Below, piece after piece: positions 36,052 to 44,492 of a stretch of 64,000 bases of DNA. The stretch spans positions 62,001 to 126,000 of the forward strand of contig JAUMYQ010000002.1 in NCBI GenBank assembly GCA_030528555.1, written 5' to 3'. Source of the DNA: Porphyromonadaceae bacterium (GTDB lineage: Bacteria; Bacteroidota; Bacteroidia; Bacteroidales; Porphyromonadaceae). The position numbers were made by a program, and so were the translations under genes. Each line of letters starts with the position of its first letter. Within the stretch, counting starts at the first letter, position 1. The notes under the pieces were generated by a model. It ran no database searches and was not told the origin of the DNA. It saw nothing but the letters and a program-made list of their open reading frames with translations.

Positions 36052-36681
36052 CTAGCGGTTCATCTTCGCAAGTATCTTGCGACTGCTCTCCGAGAGGAGA
36101 ACGACAGCCCCAGCCAGGATGGCCGTGTCTTTGATAACCAAGCGACCTGCTCCCGACAGGAAGGGGAACCCATCCGCCCATTCACCAGCAGCTAGAGCTT
36201 CGGGACTGGCATGTACCCAGGTCTCTGGTGTAGTGATGAGGAAGCTTAGAGTCCCGATCGTCATGATGATGCAGAGGAGCTCGCCCACGATGCCGAGGTA
36301 GGGGGAGAATATCCCGAGGAAAACGAGGATGCCGATGGCCATAATCAGGAGCCCTAAGCCGTGTGCAAAGAGATAAGTGTGGTTCTCCTCGTGCCATGCA
36401 CTCTTGACGGGGTCGTACTTCCCTTCGGGTACTTTGTGGAGCGTGTATTCTTTGACCACCTTGCCCTCATCGGTCATCACGGGGTTGCTGGCATTTTTCA
36501 TGAAGAAGCTCATTAGTGGACTGTTGGCTACGAAGTGAACGATGCCGTTCGCTTCGTAGTTGGCAAACTTGAGCCCACCAATCCAGACGAAGATAATGAG
36601 GATAGCTACTCGGATGAGGTTGTAGCCCACATTCTTGAGGTTGACGAAGTACTCCAAAAGATTTACTATCGTTTTTTGCAT
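36052..36681 (-). CDS. DUF417 membrane protein, RclC/YkgB-like
   Basis: A 209-residue inner-membrane protein with four transmembrane segments: VAILIIFVWIGGLKF, HGLGLLIMAIGILVFLGIF, GIVGELLCIIMTIGTLSFLI and a C-terminal DTAILAGAVVLL. The text GGLKFANYEANGIVHFVANS is the DUF417 signature. E. coli RclC belongs to the reactive chlorine resistance operon. Here no rclA or rclR lies alongside; the neighbours are the E1 dehydrogenase genes on the same strand, 59 bases upstream. Stress resistance is inferred only from the family. Confidence 0.86.
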   Translation of the reverse strand: MQKTIVNLLEYFVNLKNVGYNLIRVAILIIFVWIGGLKFANYEANGIVHFVANSPLMSFFMKNASNPVMTDEGKVVKEYTLHKVPEGKYDPVKSAWHEENHTYLFAHGLGLLIMAIGILVFLGIFSPYLGIVGELLCIIMTIGTLSFLITTPETWVHASPEALAAGEWADGFPFLSGAGRLVIKDTAILAGAVVLLSESSRKILAKMNR

Positions 36682-36740
36682 ATCTGTTACTCTAGTAGTG
36701 TATGATTACAAGGGAGATTGGTCAGCTCCCTTGTGTTTGT

Positions 36741-37745
36741 TTACCGCTTCTCTACCAAACGCTCGATATACTTGAGGATGCGTTCGGGCTTGGGGAGCAT
36801 GGCGTCCTCAAGGGCGTGATTGTAAGGCACGGGAATGTCATCGGCAGCCAGGCGAAGGATGCGTCCGTCTAGGTAGTCGAAAGCATCGCTCTCAGCGATC
36901 ATGGCAGAGATTTCGCCTATGAATCCGCCCGTCTTGTGGGCATCATTTACTAGTAACACACGGCCAGTCTTTTTGACAGACTCGAGGATGGTGTCCTTGT
37001 CAAGTGGCATCAGCGTCCGTAAGTCTACGACCTCAACCTCGATGCCTTTCTCACGAGCAGTGTCAGCGGCCTCGAGCACCCGGCGAAGCATCCGGCCATA
37101 GGTGATGACCGTCACGTCCTTACCCATACGCTTAAGCTCGGCCTTCCCGAGAGGAATTACGTATTCGGGGTCTAGAGGTACCTCACCCTTGACGTTGTAC
37201 TCGGCCTTGTACTCTAGGAAAATAACTGGGTTATTGTCCCGAATAGAGGCTTTGAGCAGCCCTTTGAGGTCGGCAGGAGTACCAGGAGCAACGACCTTGA
37301 GCCCAGGGATGTGGCAGAACCACGCCTCGAGGCTCTGAGAGTGTTGAGCAGCAGAGCCTACACCTGATCCCGCAGCACAGCGGAAGACCACGGGTACGGA
37401 TCCCTTACCACCATACATGTATCGGGTCTTTGCCGCCTGATTGACGATGTTGTCCATCATATAAACGATGAAGTCCATAAAGGTTACGTCCACGATGGGG
37501 CGCATACCAGTGAGGGCTGCCCCAACGGCACAGCCCGAGATGGCGTTCTCGCTGATGGGGGTATCACGTACACGCTCCTTGCCAAACTCTTCGAGCATCC
37601 CCACCGAGGTACCGAAGTCTCCACCGAAGATGCCCACGTCTTCGCCCATGAGGAATACATTTTCGTCTCTGCGCATTTCTTCGCTCATGGCGAGGATTAC
37701 GGCATCGCGCATCGACATTACTTTCGTTTCTTGTCCTTCTATCAT
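36741..37745 (-). CDS. 2-oxoacid dehydrogenase E1 beta subunit
   Basis: A 334-residue transketolase-like beta subunit. Signatures are [37 protein letters not shown] and the C-terminal [13 protein letters not shown] block. With E1 alpha it forms the thiamine diphosphate-dependent decarboxylase of pyruvate, branched-chain oxoacid or acetoin dehydrogenase complexes. Alpha (upstream, 86-base gap) and beta are adjacent, but no lipoyl E2 or E3 gene follows, which is unusual. Substrate cannot be decided by sequence alone. Confidence 0.93.
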   Translation of the reverse strand: MIEGQETKVMSMRDAVILAMSEEMRRDENVFLMGEDVGIFGGDFGTSVGMLEEFGKERVRDTPISENAISGCAVGAALTGMRPIVDVTFMDFIVYMMDNIVNQAAKTRYMYGGKGSVPVVFRCAAGSGVGSAAQHSQSLEAWFCHIPGLKVVAPGTPADLKGLLKASIRDNNPVIFLEYKAEYNVKGEVPLDPEYVIPLGKAELKRMGKDVTVITYGRMLRRVLEAADTAREKGIEVEVVDLRTLMPLDKDTILESVKKTGRVLLVNDAHKTGGFIGEISAMIAESDAFDYLDGRILRLAADDIPVPYNHALEDAMLPKPERILKYIERLVEKR

Positions 37746-37831
37746 AATTGTATAGTCGTTCTGTTGGTTAATACTTGGGCAAGCCTCATCTACCTTATAT
37801 ATAATGTAGTGAGAGCCACCCTACCTGCTGC

Positions 37832-38800
37832 TTATTCGGCGAAGATGTCTTCAAAGGCGGACTCGGGTGAGGGCTGCTCGCCTGCCATACCAAACTTCAC
37901 ACTCTCCTCGACAGCAGCCTCACTCTCGGCCGCAATTTTGTCTAGAGTAGCAGCATCGGCGATTTTGTTTTCGATAAGGTAGTTGCGGAACTTGAGGATC
38001 GGGTCTTTCTTCTTCCACTCCTCTACCTCTTCCTTGGTGCGGTACTTACCTGGGTCGCTGGTGGAGTGACCAAACCAGCGATAGGTAACAGCCTCCACAA
38101 GGATGGGGCCCTTGCCCGAGCGAACGTGTTCCATCGCTTCGTCAATCTTCTCACGCACGGCCAATACATCGTTGCCATCTTCTACAAATAGCCCAGGGAT
38201 GCCATAGGCAACGGCTCTCTCGTATACGTGTTTCGTATTCATCACAGAGGTAATAGGGGTAGAGATGCCGTAGCCGTTGTTGATACAGTAGAAGATTACG
38301 GGGAGCTTCCAGATAGCACACATGTTGATACACTCGTGGAATGCTCCTTCGTTGCTGGCTCCGTCCCCGAAGCAGCACATGACCACCTTGCCCGTGTTCT
38401 TCATCTTTTGGGTGAGGGCAGCACCTGTGGCAATCCCCATCCCTCCACCTACGATACCATTAGCTCCGAGGTTGCCACGATCTAGATCAGCGATGTGCAT
38501 CGAGCCACCCTTACCTTTACAAGATCCATTGGCTCGTCCCATGATTTCGGCCATCATTTCGTTGAGGCTCATTCCCATGGCTACGCTTTGTCCGTGGCCG
38601 CGGTGGTTGCTGGTGAGAAGGTCTCCCTCAGCCAGAGCCGATACTGCACCCACGTTGGCAGCCTCTTCGCCCACTGAGAAGTGTGTCATCCCTGGTACTA
38701 GCCCACGGCGCACCATCTGGTTGATCTTGTTGTCGAAGTTTCGGATATCCTCCATCTTACGAAACATATCGAGCAACTCTTCTTTCTTCAATTTCGACAT
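37832..38800 (-). CDS. 2-oxoacid dehydrogenase E1 alpha subunit
   Basis: A 322-residue E1 alpha. The thiamine diphosphate motif is present as CFGDGASNEGAFHECINMCAIW, split here over residues about 140-165 with the GDG...N pattern, and RYRTKEEVEEWKKKDP is the phosphorylation-loop region. NHRGHGQSVAMG and GKGGSMHIAD are the usual pyruvate/acetoin dehydrogenase alpha blocks. Co-transcribed with E1 beta. The E2/E3 components must be encoded elsewhere if the complex is functional. Confidence 0.93.
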   Translation of the reverse strand: MSKLKKEELLDMFRKMEDIRNFDNKINQMVRRGLVPGMTHFSVGEEAANVGAVSALAEGDLLTSNHRGHGQSVAMGMSLNEMMAEIMGRANGSCKGKGGSMHIADLDRGNLGANGIVGGGMGIATGAALTQKMKNTGKVVMCCFGDGASNEGAFHECINMCAIWKLPVIFYCINNGYGISTPITSVMNTKHVYERAVAYGIPGLFVEDGNDVLAVREKIDEAMEHVRSGKGPILVEAVTYRWFGHSTSDPGKYRTKEEVEEWKKKDPILKFRNYLIENKIADAATLDKIAAESEAAVEESVKFGMAGEQPSPESAFEDIFAE

Positions 38801-38915
38801 ATAGATATATTTAGTTGTTATATAGGTAGCATCTATTCTTATAGTGCTGTATACGCCTGTACTAGGGTCTCAAAATCTTATCGTTACACTTTGGGGGTAA
38901 AACACGGACTTGAAG

Positions 38916-39773
38916 TTATTTGTTTGCTTTCACGAGCTCTTCGAGCTTGCTCTGAGCCTCGCGAGCAATCTTGTCATCCCCCATTGCTATGGCGATCTCT
39001 TGGCGCAGACGATAGAGAGACACACTCGGCTGGCCTACACTTAGCTGCATAGCCCGCTCTAGATCTCTCAGGGCGAAGCCTCGTTTGCCTTGTAGTAAGT
39101 AGAGCCTAGCCCTGCCTTCATAGACTTCTGCAGACCGTGGCAGCTTACTTATGAGATAATCGTAGAGCCGTTCCGCCTCTGTGTAGTGTCCTCGTTTGGT
39201 CTCGAGCAAAGCATAGCCAATACGCGCCTTGAGACTGCTGTCGTTGTTGCGAATAATATCTGAGAGATCTACCTCTGCCAAATCGTATTCCCCCTCCCAA
39301 ATATACAGCATTGCCCGCTGATATTTATAGAGTTCGTTGTCAGGAGCCTGGGTTACCAGCAGCGAATAGTCCGTAATGGCGGGTTTTAGCTGGCCCATGG
39401 AGGCATAGAGCTTTGCCCTATTGAGCCTAGTAGTCTGCTCATCTTGGTCCTGTTCCAGGGCGGCAGAGTAAGAAAGTAGTGCCTCGTGCTGCTTGCCTTG
39501 TAGCTCTTGTAGTCCCCCGAGGTTGTTGAGCAGGTAGATGTTTAGGCGGTGTCGGGGTTTCTCAGCGATGGCCTGGCGCAGGTATTCCTCTGCGAGGTCG
39601 TACCGACCAGCGTTGCCGTGCCAAAAGCTCGTATCTATGAGCTGTTCGTATCTATCCATGGGCTTTGCTGCTCTGGTAAGGCTATCCGTCTGATATGCCG
39701 ACTTTGCTTCAAGAGAGATAGGGGAAATAGCCCCGATGATGAGCCCAAGTATTTTGAATACCTTTGTAATCAT
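38916..39773 (-). CDS. Tetratricopeptide repeat protein, exported
   Basis: A 285-residue protein starting at ATG 39773 (MITKVFKILGLIIGAIS), which gives a signal peptide; the open frame extends eight residues further upstream without one. The rest is at least six TPR units, for example NLGGLQELQGKQHEALLSYSAALEQ and AKLYASMGQLKPAITDYSLL, which form a protein-binding superhelix. It is divergent from mscS, 54 bases away. Partner unknown; periplasmic location inferred. Confidence 0.86.
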   Translation of the reverse strand: MITKVFKILGLIIGAISPISLEAKSAYQTDSLTRAAKPMDRYEQLIDTSFWHGNAGRYDLAEEYLRQAIAEKPRHRLNIYLLNNLGGLQELQGKQHEALLSYSAALEQDQDEQTTRLNRAKLYASMGQLKPAITDYSLLVTQAPDNELYKYQRAMLYIWEGEYDLAEVDLSDIIRNNDSSLKARIGYALLETKRGHYTEAERLYDYLISKLPRSAEVYEGRARLYLLQGKRGFALRDLERAMQLSVGQPSVSLYRLRQEIAIAMGDDKIAREAQSKLEELVKANK

Positions 39774-39827
39774 AGCTTGATAGTGGAGTATCTCCACAAC
39801 TCCTAAACCCTAAAATTATAAATAATA

Positions 39828-40760
39828 ATGATGAAACCATTCATTTGGCTACAGGTGCTACCTGTTGATAGTACACAGGTGAGTGATGTGAAGAATGTAC
39901 TCTCCAACATGACCAGTCCTTTGCTCCCTCCAAATCTGAGCTGGGATCATCTCGTTCATGAATGGGGACGAGAGGCACTCTATTTTGGGCTACGTGTTCT
40001 TTTGTGCATTGTACTCTTTTTTGTAGGTAGACGCATCATTAAGTTCTTGACAGACCTGTTTGCCAAGGCACTTGCCAAACGCAAAGTAGAGGGTGTGGCC
40101 ATCAGTCTGCTCGATTCTATATTTGTAGCTATCCTATACGTTACATTAGGTATCTTCATCGCTACGACCCTTGGTGTCAAGTCCGTGTCTTTTGCCGCTC
40201 TCTTGGCATCATTGGGTTGGGCTATTGGTATGGCTCTGAGTGGGCAGCTACAAAATCTCGCTGGTGGTGTCATTATTTTGTTGACTAAGCCTTTTAAGAT
40301 AGGTGATTTCATCCAAGCCCAGGGTGAGAGTGGTACGGTCAAGTCAGTGAGCCTCTTCCATACAGAGATAGGCACACCCGAGAATAAAATCATTTTTATC
40401 CCTAACGGCATTCTTTCTTCTGGAGTAATTGTTAATTTCTCCCATGCCGATACGCGTCGGTTGGATTGGGTGGTAGGTATCGAGTATAACGAAGACTATG
40501 ACAAGGTGCGTGAGCTATTGCTTTCACTTATTAAGCGAGATTCTAGAGTACTCAATGACCCTGAACCATTCGTTGCGCTTAAGATGTTAAATTCAAGCTC
40601 GGTAGATGTGCTTATCCGAGCATGGGTGAATAGTGGTGACTATTGGGATGTTTTTTTTGATTTCAATCGTATGATTTATACCGAATTCAATAAAGCGGGT
40701 ATCGGTTTCCCATTCCCACACCTGACGATCAATGGAGGCTTTTCTAACGCTACCAAGTAG
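39828..40760 (+). CDS. mscS: Small-conductance mechanosensitive channel (MscS family)
   Basis: A 310-residue MscS-family channel that releases solutes upon hypo-osmotic shock. Three transmembrane segments (LRVLLCIVLFFVGRRII, LLDSIFVAILYVTLGIFIA, then the pore helix SFAALLASLGWAIGMALSGQLQNLAGGVII) precede the cytoplasmic beta domain: KPFKIGDFIQAQGESGTV and IFIPNGILSSGVIVNFS. It is normal in length for the single-domain MscS type. The gene starts MMK; either Met is possible. Confidence 0.94.
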   Translation: MMKPFIWLQVLPVDSTQVSDVKNVLSNMTSPLLPPNLSWDHLVHEWGREALYFGLRVLLCIVLFFVGRRIIKFLTDLFAKALAKRKVEGVAISLLDSIFVAILYVTLGIFIATTLGVKSVSFAALLASLGWAIGMALSGQLQNLAGGVIILLTKPFKIGDFIQAQGESGTVKSVSLFHTEIGTPENKIIFIPNGILSSGVIVNFSHADTRRLDWVVGIEYNEDYDKVRELLLSLIKRDSRVLNDPEPFVALKMLNSSSVDVLIRAWVNSGDYWDVFFDFNRMIYTEFNKAGIGFPFPHLTINGGFSNATK

Positions 40761-40914
40761 GTCTTGAAATTGTGGTGGGATAGTCATATAGGGTCGGTGT
40801 ATCGAGTGGTGATGTTCATCGAGATACTCGTTCGGCCCTTAAGAGAATTATAGCTTCACAAGGGGTTTGTGTAATGCGTTTATAGTTAGTTTGTTATAAT
40901 CCGCCCTCGTTTTT

Positions 40915-41055
40915 GCGAAAAATCTTCGGGAACTTTTGAAAAAAACTTCCCGAACTTTTTCCAAAAAGTTCGGGAACTCCGAGAAAAAAGTTCGGGAACA
41001 TTTTTTGGGGTATTCCCGAGCATTTTTTTGAGGTATCAGGAGGGGGATTTTAGGG
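40915..41055 (+). repeat. Palindromic intergenic element, copy 3 (subfamily A)
   Basis: GCGAAAAATCTTCGGGAAC, then central perfect hairpin TTCCCGAACTTTTT-CC-AAAAAGTTCGGGAA, then AAAGTTCGGGAAC and the subfamily A right module TATTCCCGAGCATTTTTTTG-AGGTAT-CAGGAGGGGGATTTTA. It lies between mscS and mnmD and points at mnmD. Flanking 40761-40914 and 41056-41265 hold no gene that I can support. Confidence 0.87.
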
Positions 41056-41265
41056 GCTTGGATGGGGTAATGAGTGGAGGTCAGATGTACGTAAAATCTC
41101 GATTAATTGAGACCCAATCTGATTAGGGAGCGAGTGTGAAGATTTTTGACATGATCTGTAGATACTTAACAGAACGATTGCGGAGGATGAACTGATACAA
41201 AATGGGTATCTTCGCATACGTTCGGTAGACATCACCACAGAGGGTTGTAAATACAGCAAAAAGGA

Positions 41266-41955
41266 ATGGACATCTCTCAACCTCAGATTGAGCTTCGGCA
41301 GACGCATGACGGCAGCTCTACCTTATATAATGTTACGATTGGTGAACATTACCATTCGCTGCATGGGGCCTTGCAGGAGAGCCAGCATATCTTTCTCAAA
41401 GCTGCTTTGGAGTATCGGGCTTCGCGGGATCAAGTGCCGTTGAGTATTCTTGAGGTAGGTTTTGGTACAGGTTTGAATGCTCTGCTTACGTTTCTTTGGG
41501 CAGAACGGATGCGCCGATCCGTCACTTATACTACGCTGGAGCTTTATCCTATATCGCCAGAGTTGGCTGGGGAGCTTGTATATGAGTTGGAGGGGATCTC
41601 CTCTGAGCGTATTCGTGAGTGTCTGTGTCGGCTGCATGCTGCACCATGGGGGGAGGTTGTGGAGCTAACATCCTATTTTCGCTTGTTCAAGCAGCAGATA
41701 GACCTTCGTTACTACGAACCAAGATCGAGTGTCGATGTTGTCTACTTTGATGCCTTCTCTCCAGATATACAGCCCGAGTTGTGGATGGAATGCATTTTTG
41801 ATCGGCTCTATAGGGCAACCGCTCCAGGTGGCGTATTGACGACTTATTCGGCAAAAGGAGAGGTCCGCCGTAGATTGCAGCGAGCAGGCTACCAAGTGGA
41901 GCGACTAGCAGGGCCCATTGGTAAGCGTGAGATCCTGAGAGCAAGCAAACACTAA
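41266..41955 (+). CDS. mnmD: tRNA wobble-uridine methyltransferase MnmD (MnmC1-like)
   Basis: A 229-residue stand-alone version of the methyltransferase half of MnmC. It has the SAM motif LEVGFGTGLNALLTFLWAE and the DUF752 signature YFDAFSPDIQPELW, then TTYSAKGEVRRRLQRAGY and the final GPIGKREILRA. It methylates 5-aminomethyl(-2-thio)uridine 34 in tRNAs. No FAD oxidase half is fused, as is normal for MnmD. It leads an apparent operon with the histidine kinase, transporter and thiamine kinase genes. MnmA, which thiolates the same base, is at 56647. Confidence 0.93.
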   Translation: MDISQPQIELRQTHDGSSTLYNVTIGEHYHSLHGALQESQHIFLKAALEYRASRDQVPLSILEVGFGTGLNALLTFLWAERMRRSVTYTTLELYPISPELAGELVYELEGISSERIRECLCRLHAAPWGEVVELTSYFRLFKQQIDLRYYEPRSSVDVVYFDAFSPDIQPELWMECIFDRLYRATAPGGVLTTYSAKGEVRRRLQRAGYQVERLAGPIGKREILRASKH

Positions 41956-41958
41956 TCT

Positions 41959-43170
41959 ATGAATTACAACAGGCAAGACCTAGGGCGTCTGCTCGAGCGC
42001 AATGCATGGCTCTATAATCACAGCCGAGTGCGGATCATGCTGGTGTGTATCGTTATCGTTCTCCTGGCGATCATGCTTTTCGTCTCGCACAAACTTGTGC
42101 GGCGCATAGCGGACGAAGAGCGAACAAAGATGGAGATCTGGAGTAAGGCTACAGAAGCACTGCTCACCGAAGATATGGGGCTTGACCTTGAGCTCAAGAC
42201 TTTGATTATTCGTCAAAATCAAAACGTCCCCATCATTCTTGTTGATGAGCAGGGACATATTGTCTCATCGAAGAATATCCAGTTCCCCCTGCGTAATCAA
42301 GATCAATTCATTTATGACAAGCTGGAGGAGTTTCGTCAAAACTATCCGCCCCTTGTCCTGGAGCTGCCATCTGGGACCCAATATGTTTACTATTCCGATA
42401 GTGAGGTCCTTAAGCGGCTTCAGTTATGGCCCTATATGCAGGCTGGCATCTTTATACTTGTCCTTGGGATCGCAGTACTTGCCATTACGAGCTTCAAGAG
42501 AGCTGACCAGAACCGTATCTGGGAAGGGCTGTCTCGTGAAACAGCTCACCAGCTCGGCACTCCTATCTCTTCATTGATGGCCTGGCGAGAGCTGCTTATT
42601 GGTAGTGATGTGGACCCTATGATCACGCAAGAGATAGGCAAAGATATCGAGAGACTAGAGGTCATCGCCGATAGATTTCAGAAGATTGGGTCTATTCCTA
42701 AGCTGACTAGCGAGGAGCTTGGTAGCCTCCTGACGAAGACAGTGGATTACCTCCGCCCACGCATCTCGCCTAAGGTCAGCATTCAGGTTGTAGCCTCAGT
42801 CCCAGATCCTCTCATGGTGCGTATCAGCTCGCCTCTCGTAGCCTGGGTAGTGGAGAACCTTATCAAAAACGCAGTGGATGCCATGGGATCAGAAGGGAGT
42901 ATTACGCTCATTTATGGTAAGGAGAGCCAGCAGGCCTATCTGGATGTGATTGACACAGGTAGAGGTGTCCCTCGAAGTCGCTATGAGGCTATTTTTCGCC
43001 CTGGTTACTCCACTCGTCAGAGAGGTTGGGGGCTTGGTCTCTCTTTGGCCAGACGTATTGTTGAGGACTATCACCATGGACGTATTTTTGTCAAACAATC
43101 TGTTGTAGGTCACGGTAGCACCTTTCGGGTCCTTCTGCCACTAGATCGGAGCGTTTTGTCCACTTCCTAA
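41959..43170 (+). CDS. Sensor histidine kinase, orphan
   Basis: A 403-residue membrane kinase. Transmembrane segments lie at about residues 25-45 (IMLVCIVIVLLAIMLFV) and 155-173 (AGIFILVLGIAVLAIT), with a sensor domain of about 110 residues between them. The H box is RETAHQLGTPISS, the N box ENLIKNAVDAMG, G1 DTGRGVP and G2 GWGLGLSLARRI. No response regulator gene is adjacent. It follows mnmD by three bases and precedes the PnuC-family gene by 14, so it is embedded in a metabolic operon. The signal sensed is unknown. Confidence 0.92.
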   Translation: MNYNRQDLGRLLERNAWLYNHSRVRIMLVCIVIVLLAIMLFVSHKLVRRIADEERTKMEIWSKATEALLTEDMGLDLELKTLIIRQNQNVPIILVDEQGHIVSSKNIQFPLRNQDQFIYDKLEEFRQNYPPLVLELPSGTQYVYYSDSEVLKRLQLWPYMQAGIFILVLGIAVLAITSFKRADQNRIWEGLSRETAHQLGTPISSLMAWRELLIGSDVDPMITQEIGKDIERLEVIADRFQKIGSIPKLTSEELGSLLTKTVDYLRPRISPKVSIQVVASVPDPLMVRISSPLVAWVVENLIKNAVDAMGSEGSITLIYGKESQQAYLDVIDTGRGVPRSRYEAIFRPGYSTRQRGWGLGLSLARRIVEDYHHGRIFVKQSVVGHGSTFRVLLPLDRSVLSTS

Positions 43171-43184
43171 TTAAGAACTAAAGT

Positions 43185-43808
43185 ATGATACTTGCGGATA
43201 TCTTCGCCTCAATATGGGCCTTTGTTGCCGATAACCAGATAACTCTCATTGCAGCTACGATCAACTTCGTTTGGGTGTACCTCGAGTACAAAGCGAGTAT
43301 GTGGCTGTGGCCTGTGGGCATCATCCTACCTATCTTCTACATCATCGTTTCGTTGCAAGCTCATTTCTATGGCAACGTTCTCATCAACGTTTACTACCTC
43401 GCCACAAGTATTTGGGGTTGGTGGGTGTGGTCACGCAGACAAGGTGAGACTGAGCAGGGGCGTATCTGTGTACTTCCTTTTAGGGCTGGCCTCCTTAGCT
43501 TCGGGGTTGCGTTACCGCTCTATTGGTTGCTCTATTGGCTATTATCGACCTACACAGATAGTGTACTGCCGTGGGCAGATGCTTTGGCTACGATGATCTC
43601 TTTCATTGGGATGATTTGGCTCGCTAGGCGTTGGCGTGAGCATTGGATTTGCTGGATAGTAGCTAATGCTTTGAGTGTGATGCTCTTCTATCTTTCGGCA
43701 GACTATGTCTCTCTTGTGGTCTTTGCCTGCAATTTCGTGATCGCCATCTTCGGCTATATCAAGTGGATAGAGCTATCCAAAGAACCTCATCATGCTACAC
43801 TATTCTAA
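43185..43808 (+). CDS. PnuC-family vitamin transporter, probably thiamine (PnuT)
   Basis: A 207-residue membrane protein with about seven transmembrane helices. FVWVYLEYKASMWLWPVGII, INVYYLATSIWGWWVW and NFVIAIFGYIKW are PnuC-family blocks. PnuC itself carries nicotinamide riboside and PnuT carries thiamine. The gene overlaps the thiamine diphosphokinase gene by 17 bases, so thiamine uptake by facilitated diffusion with trapping through phosphorylation is the likeliest role. That assignment rests on gene order. I did not see a TPP riboswitch: only 14 bases separate it from the kinase gene upstream. Confidence 0.88.
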   Translation: MILADIFASIWAFVADNQITLIAATINFVWVYLEYKASMWLWPVGIILPIFYIIVSLQAHFYGNVLINVYYLATSIWGWWVWSRRQGETEQGRICVLPFRAGLLSFGVALPLYWLLYWLLSTYTDSVLPWADALATMISFIGMIWLARRWREHWICWIVANALSVMLFYLSADYVSLVVFACNFVIAIFGYIKWIELSKEPHHATLF

Positions 43809-44466
43809 GCCTTCGCTTGCAACGCTTCCTCAAACGATAGTTCTTGCCAATGGCGATTTTCCTCGTTCGTCTCTCGCTCTTGAGCTTATAGAGGCATGGG
43901 TACGAGGGATAGAGGATCTAAATCTTATCTGCTGTGATGGGGCGGTCAACAAGCTTGGGCTGTATACTTCCAAGCTGCCAGATGCTGTTGTAGGTGATCT
44001 GGACTCTATTGCACCTAAGCTCAAAGCTCAGCTTACAGGGCGCGTATATCACTATCCCGATCAGGATACCAACGATCTAACCAAGACGATGAACCACGTT
44101 GCCAAATGCTTCGGAGCTCGTCGAGTGACACTCCTTGGTGCCTCGGGAGGGCGAGAGGATCATCTCTTAGGCAACCTCGCTCTGCTTCCTTCGTACGCCC
44201 ATCTATTGGATGAGCTAATAATGCTCACCGATAGTGGTTATTTCAGACTAATCCGAGAGCCTAGCTGTGTGGAAGTGGAGGTTGGGCAGCAGGTCTCAGT
44301 CTTTAGCTTTGCGCATGCTCCTATCTCGCTCCATGGTGTTTACTGGCCACTGGAGGAGCAATCCCTTCCTGCGCTTTGGGCTGGTACGCTTAATCGCGCC
44401 ATCTCTTCCATCATTGAGTTAAGTTCGCCAGCTCCGCTGCTGCTCTTTGTGGCGAACAGTCCATAG
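43792..44466 (+). CDS. thiN: Thiamine diphosphokinase
   Basis: A 224-residue enzyme transferring diphosphate from ATP to thiamine, giving thiamine diphosphate. Conserved blocks are CCDGAVNKLG, DAVVGDLDSIAPKLKAQL, YHYPDQDTNDLTKTMNHV and LLGASGGREDHLLGNLALL. The C-terminal half is beta-rich as in the family. Overlap with the transporter gene by 17 bases indicates translational coupling. The product is the cofactor of the E1 dehydrogenase encoded at 36.7-38.8 kb. Confidence 0.94.
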   Translation: MLHYSKPSLATLPQTIVLANGDFPRSSLALELIEAWVRGIEDLNLICCDGAVNKLGLYTSKLPDAVVGDLDSIAPKLKAQLTGRVYHYPDQDTNDLTKTMNHVAKCFGARRVTLLGASGGREDHLLGNLALLPSYAHLLDELIMLTDSGYFRLIREPSCVEVEVGQQVSVFSFAHAPISLHGVYWPLEEQSLPALWAGTLNRAISSIIELSSPAPLLLFVANSP

Positions 44467-44492
44467 GTTTTCGTCCAACTTACGCTCAGCCT

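Noticed and set aside
40915..41055. Palindromic elements as simple intrinsic terminators
   Set aside because: They lie 90-345 bases upstream of starts, often hundreds of bases past the preceding gene, which usually already has its own hairpin, and they carry long conserved non-hairpin modules.
42900..43190. TPP riboswitch ahead of the thiamine genes
   Set aside because: Only 14 bases separate the histidine kinase and transporter genes, and I saw no thiamine-box sequence.
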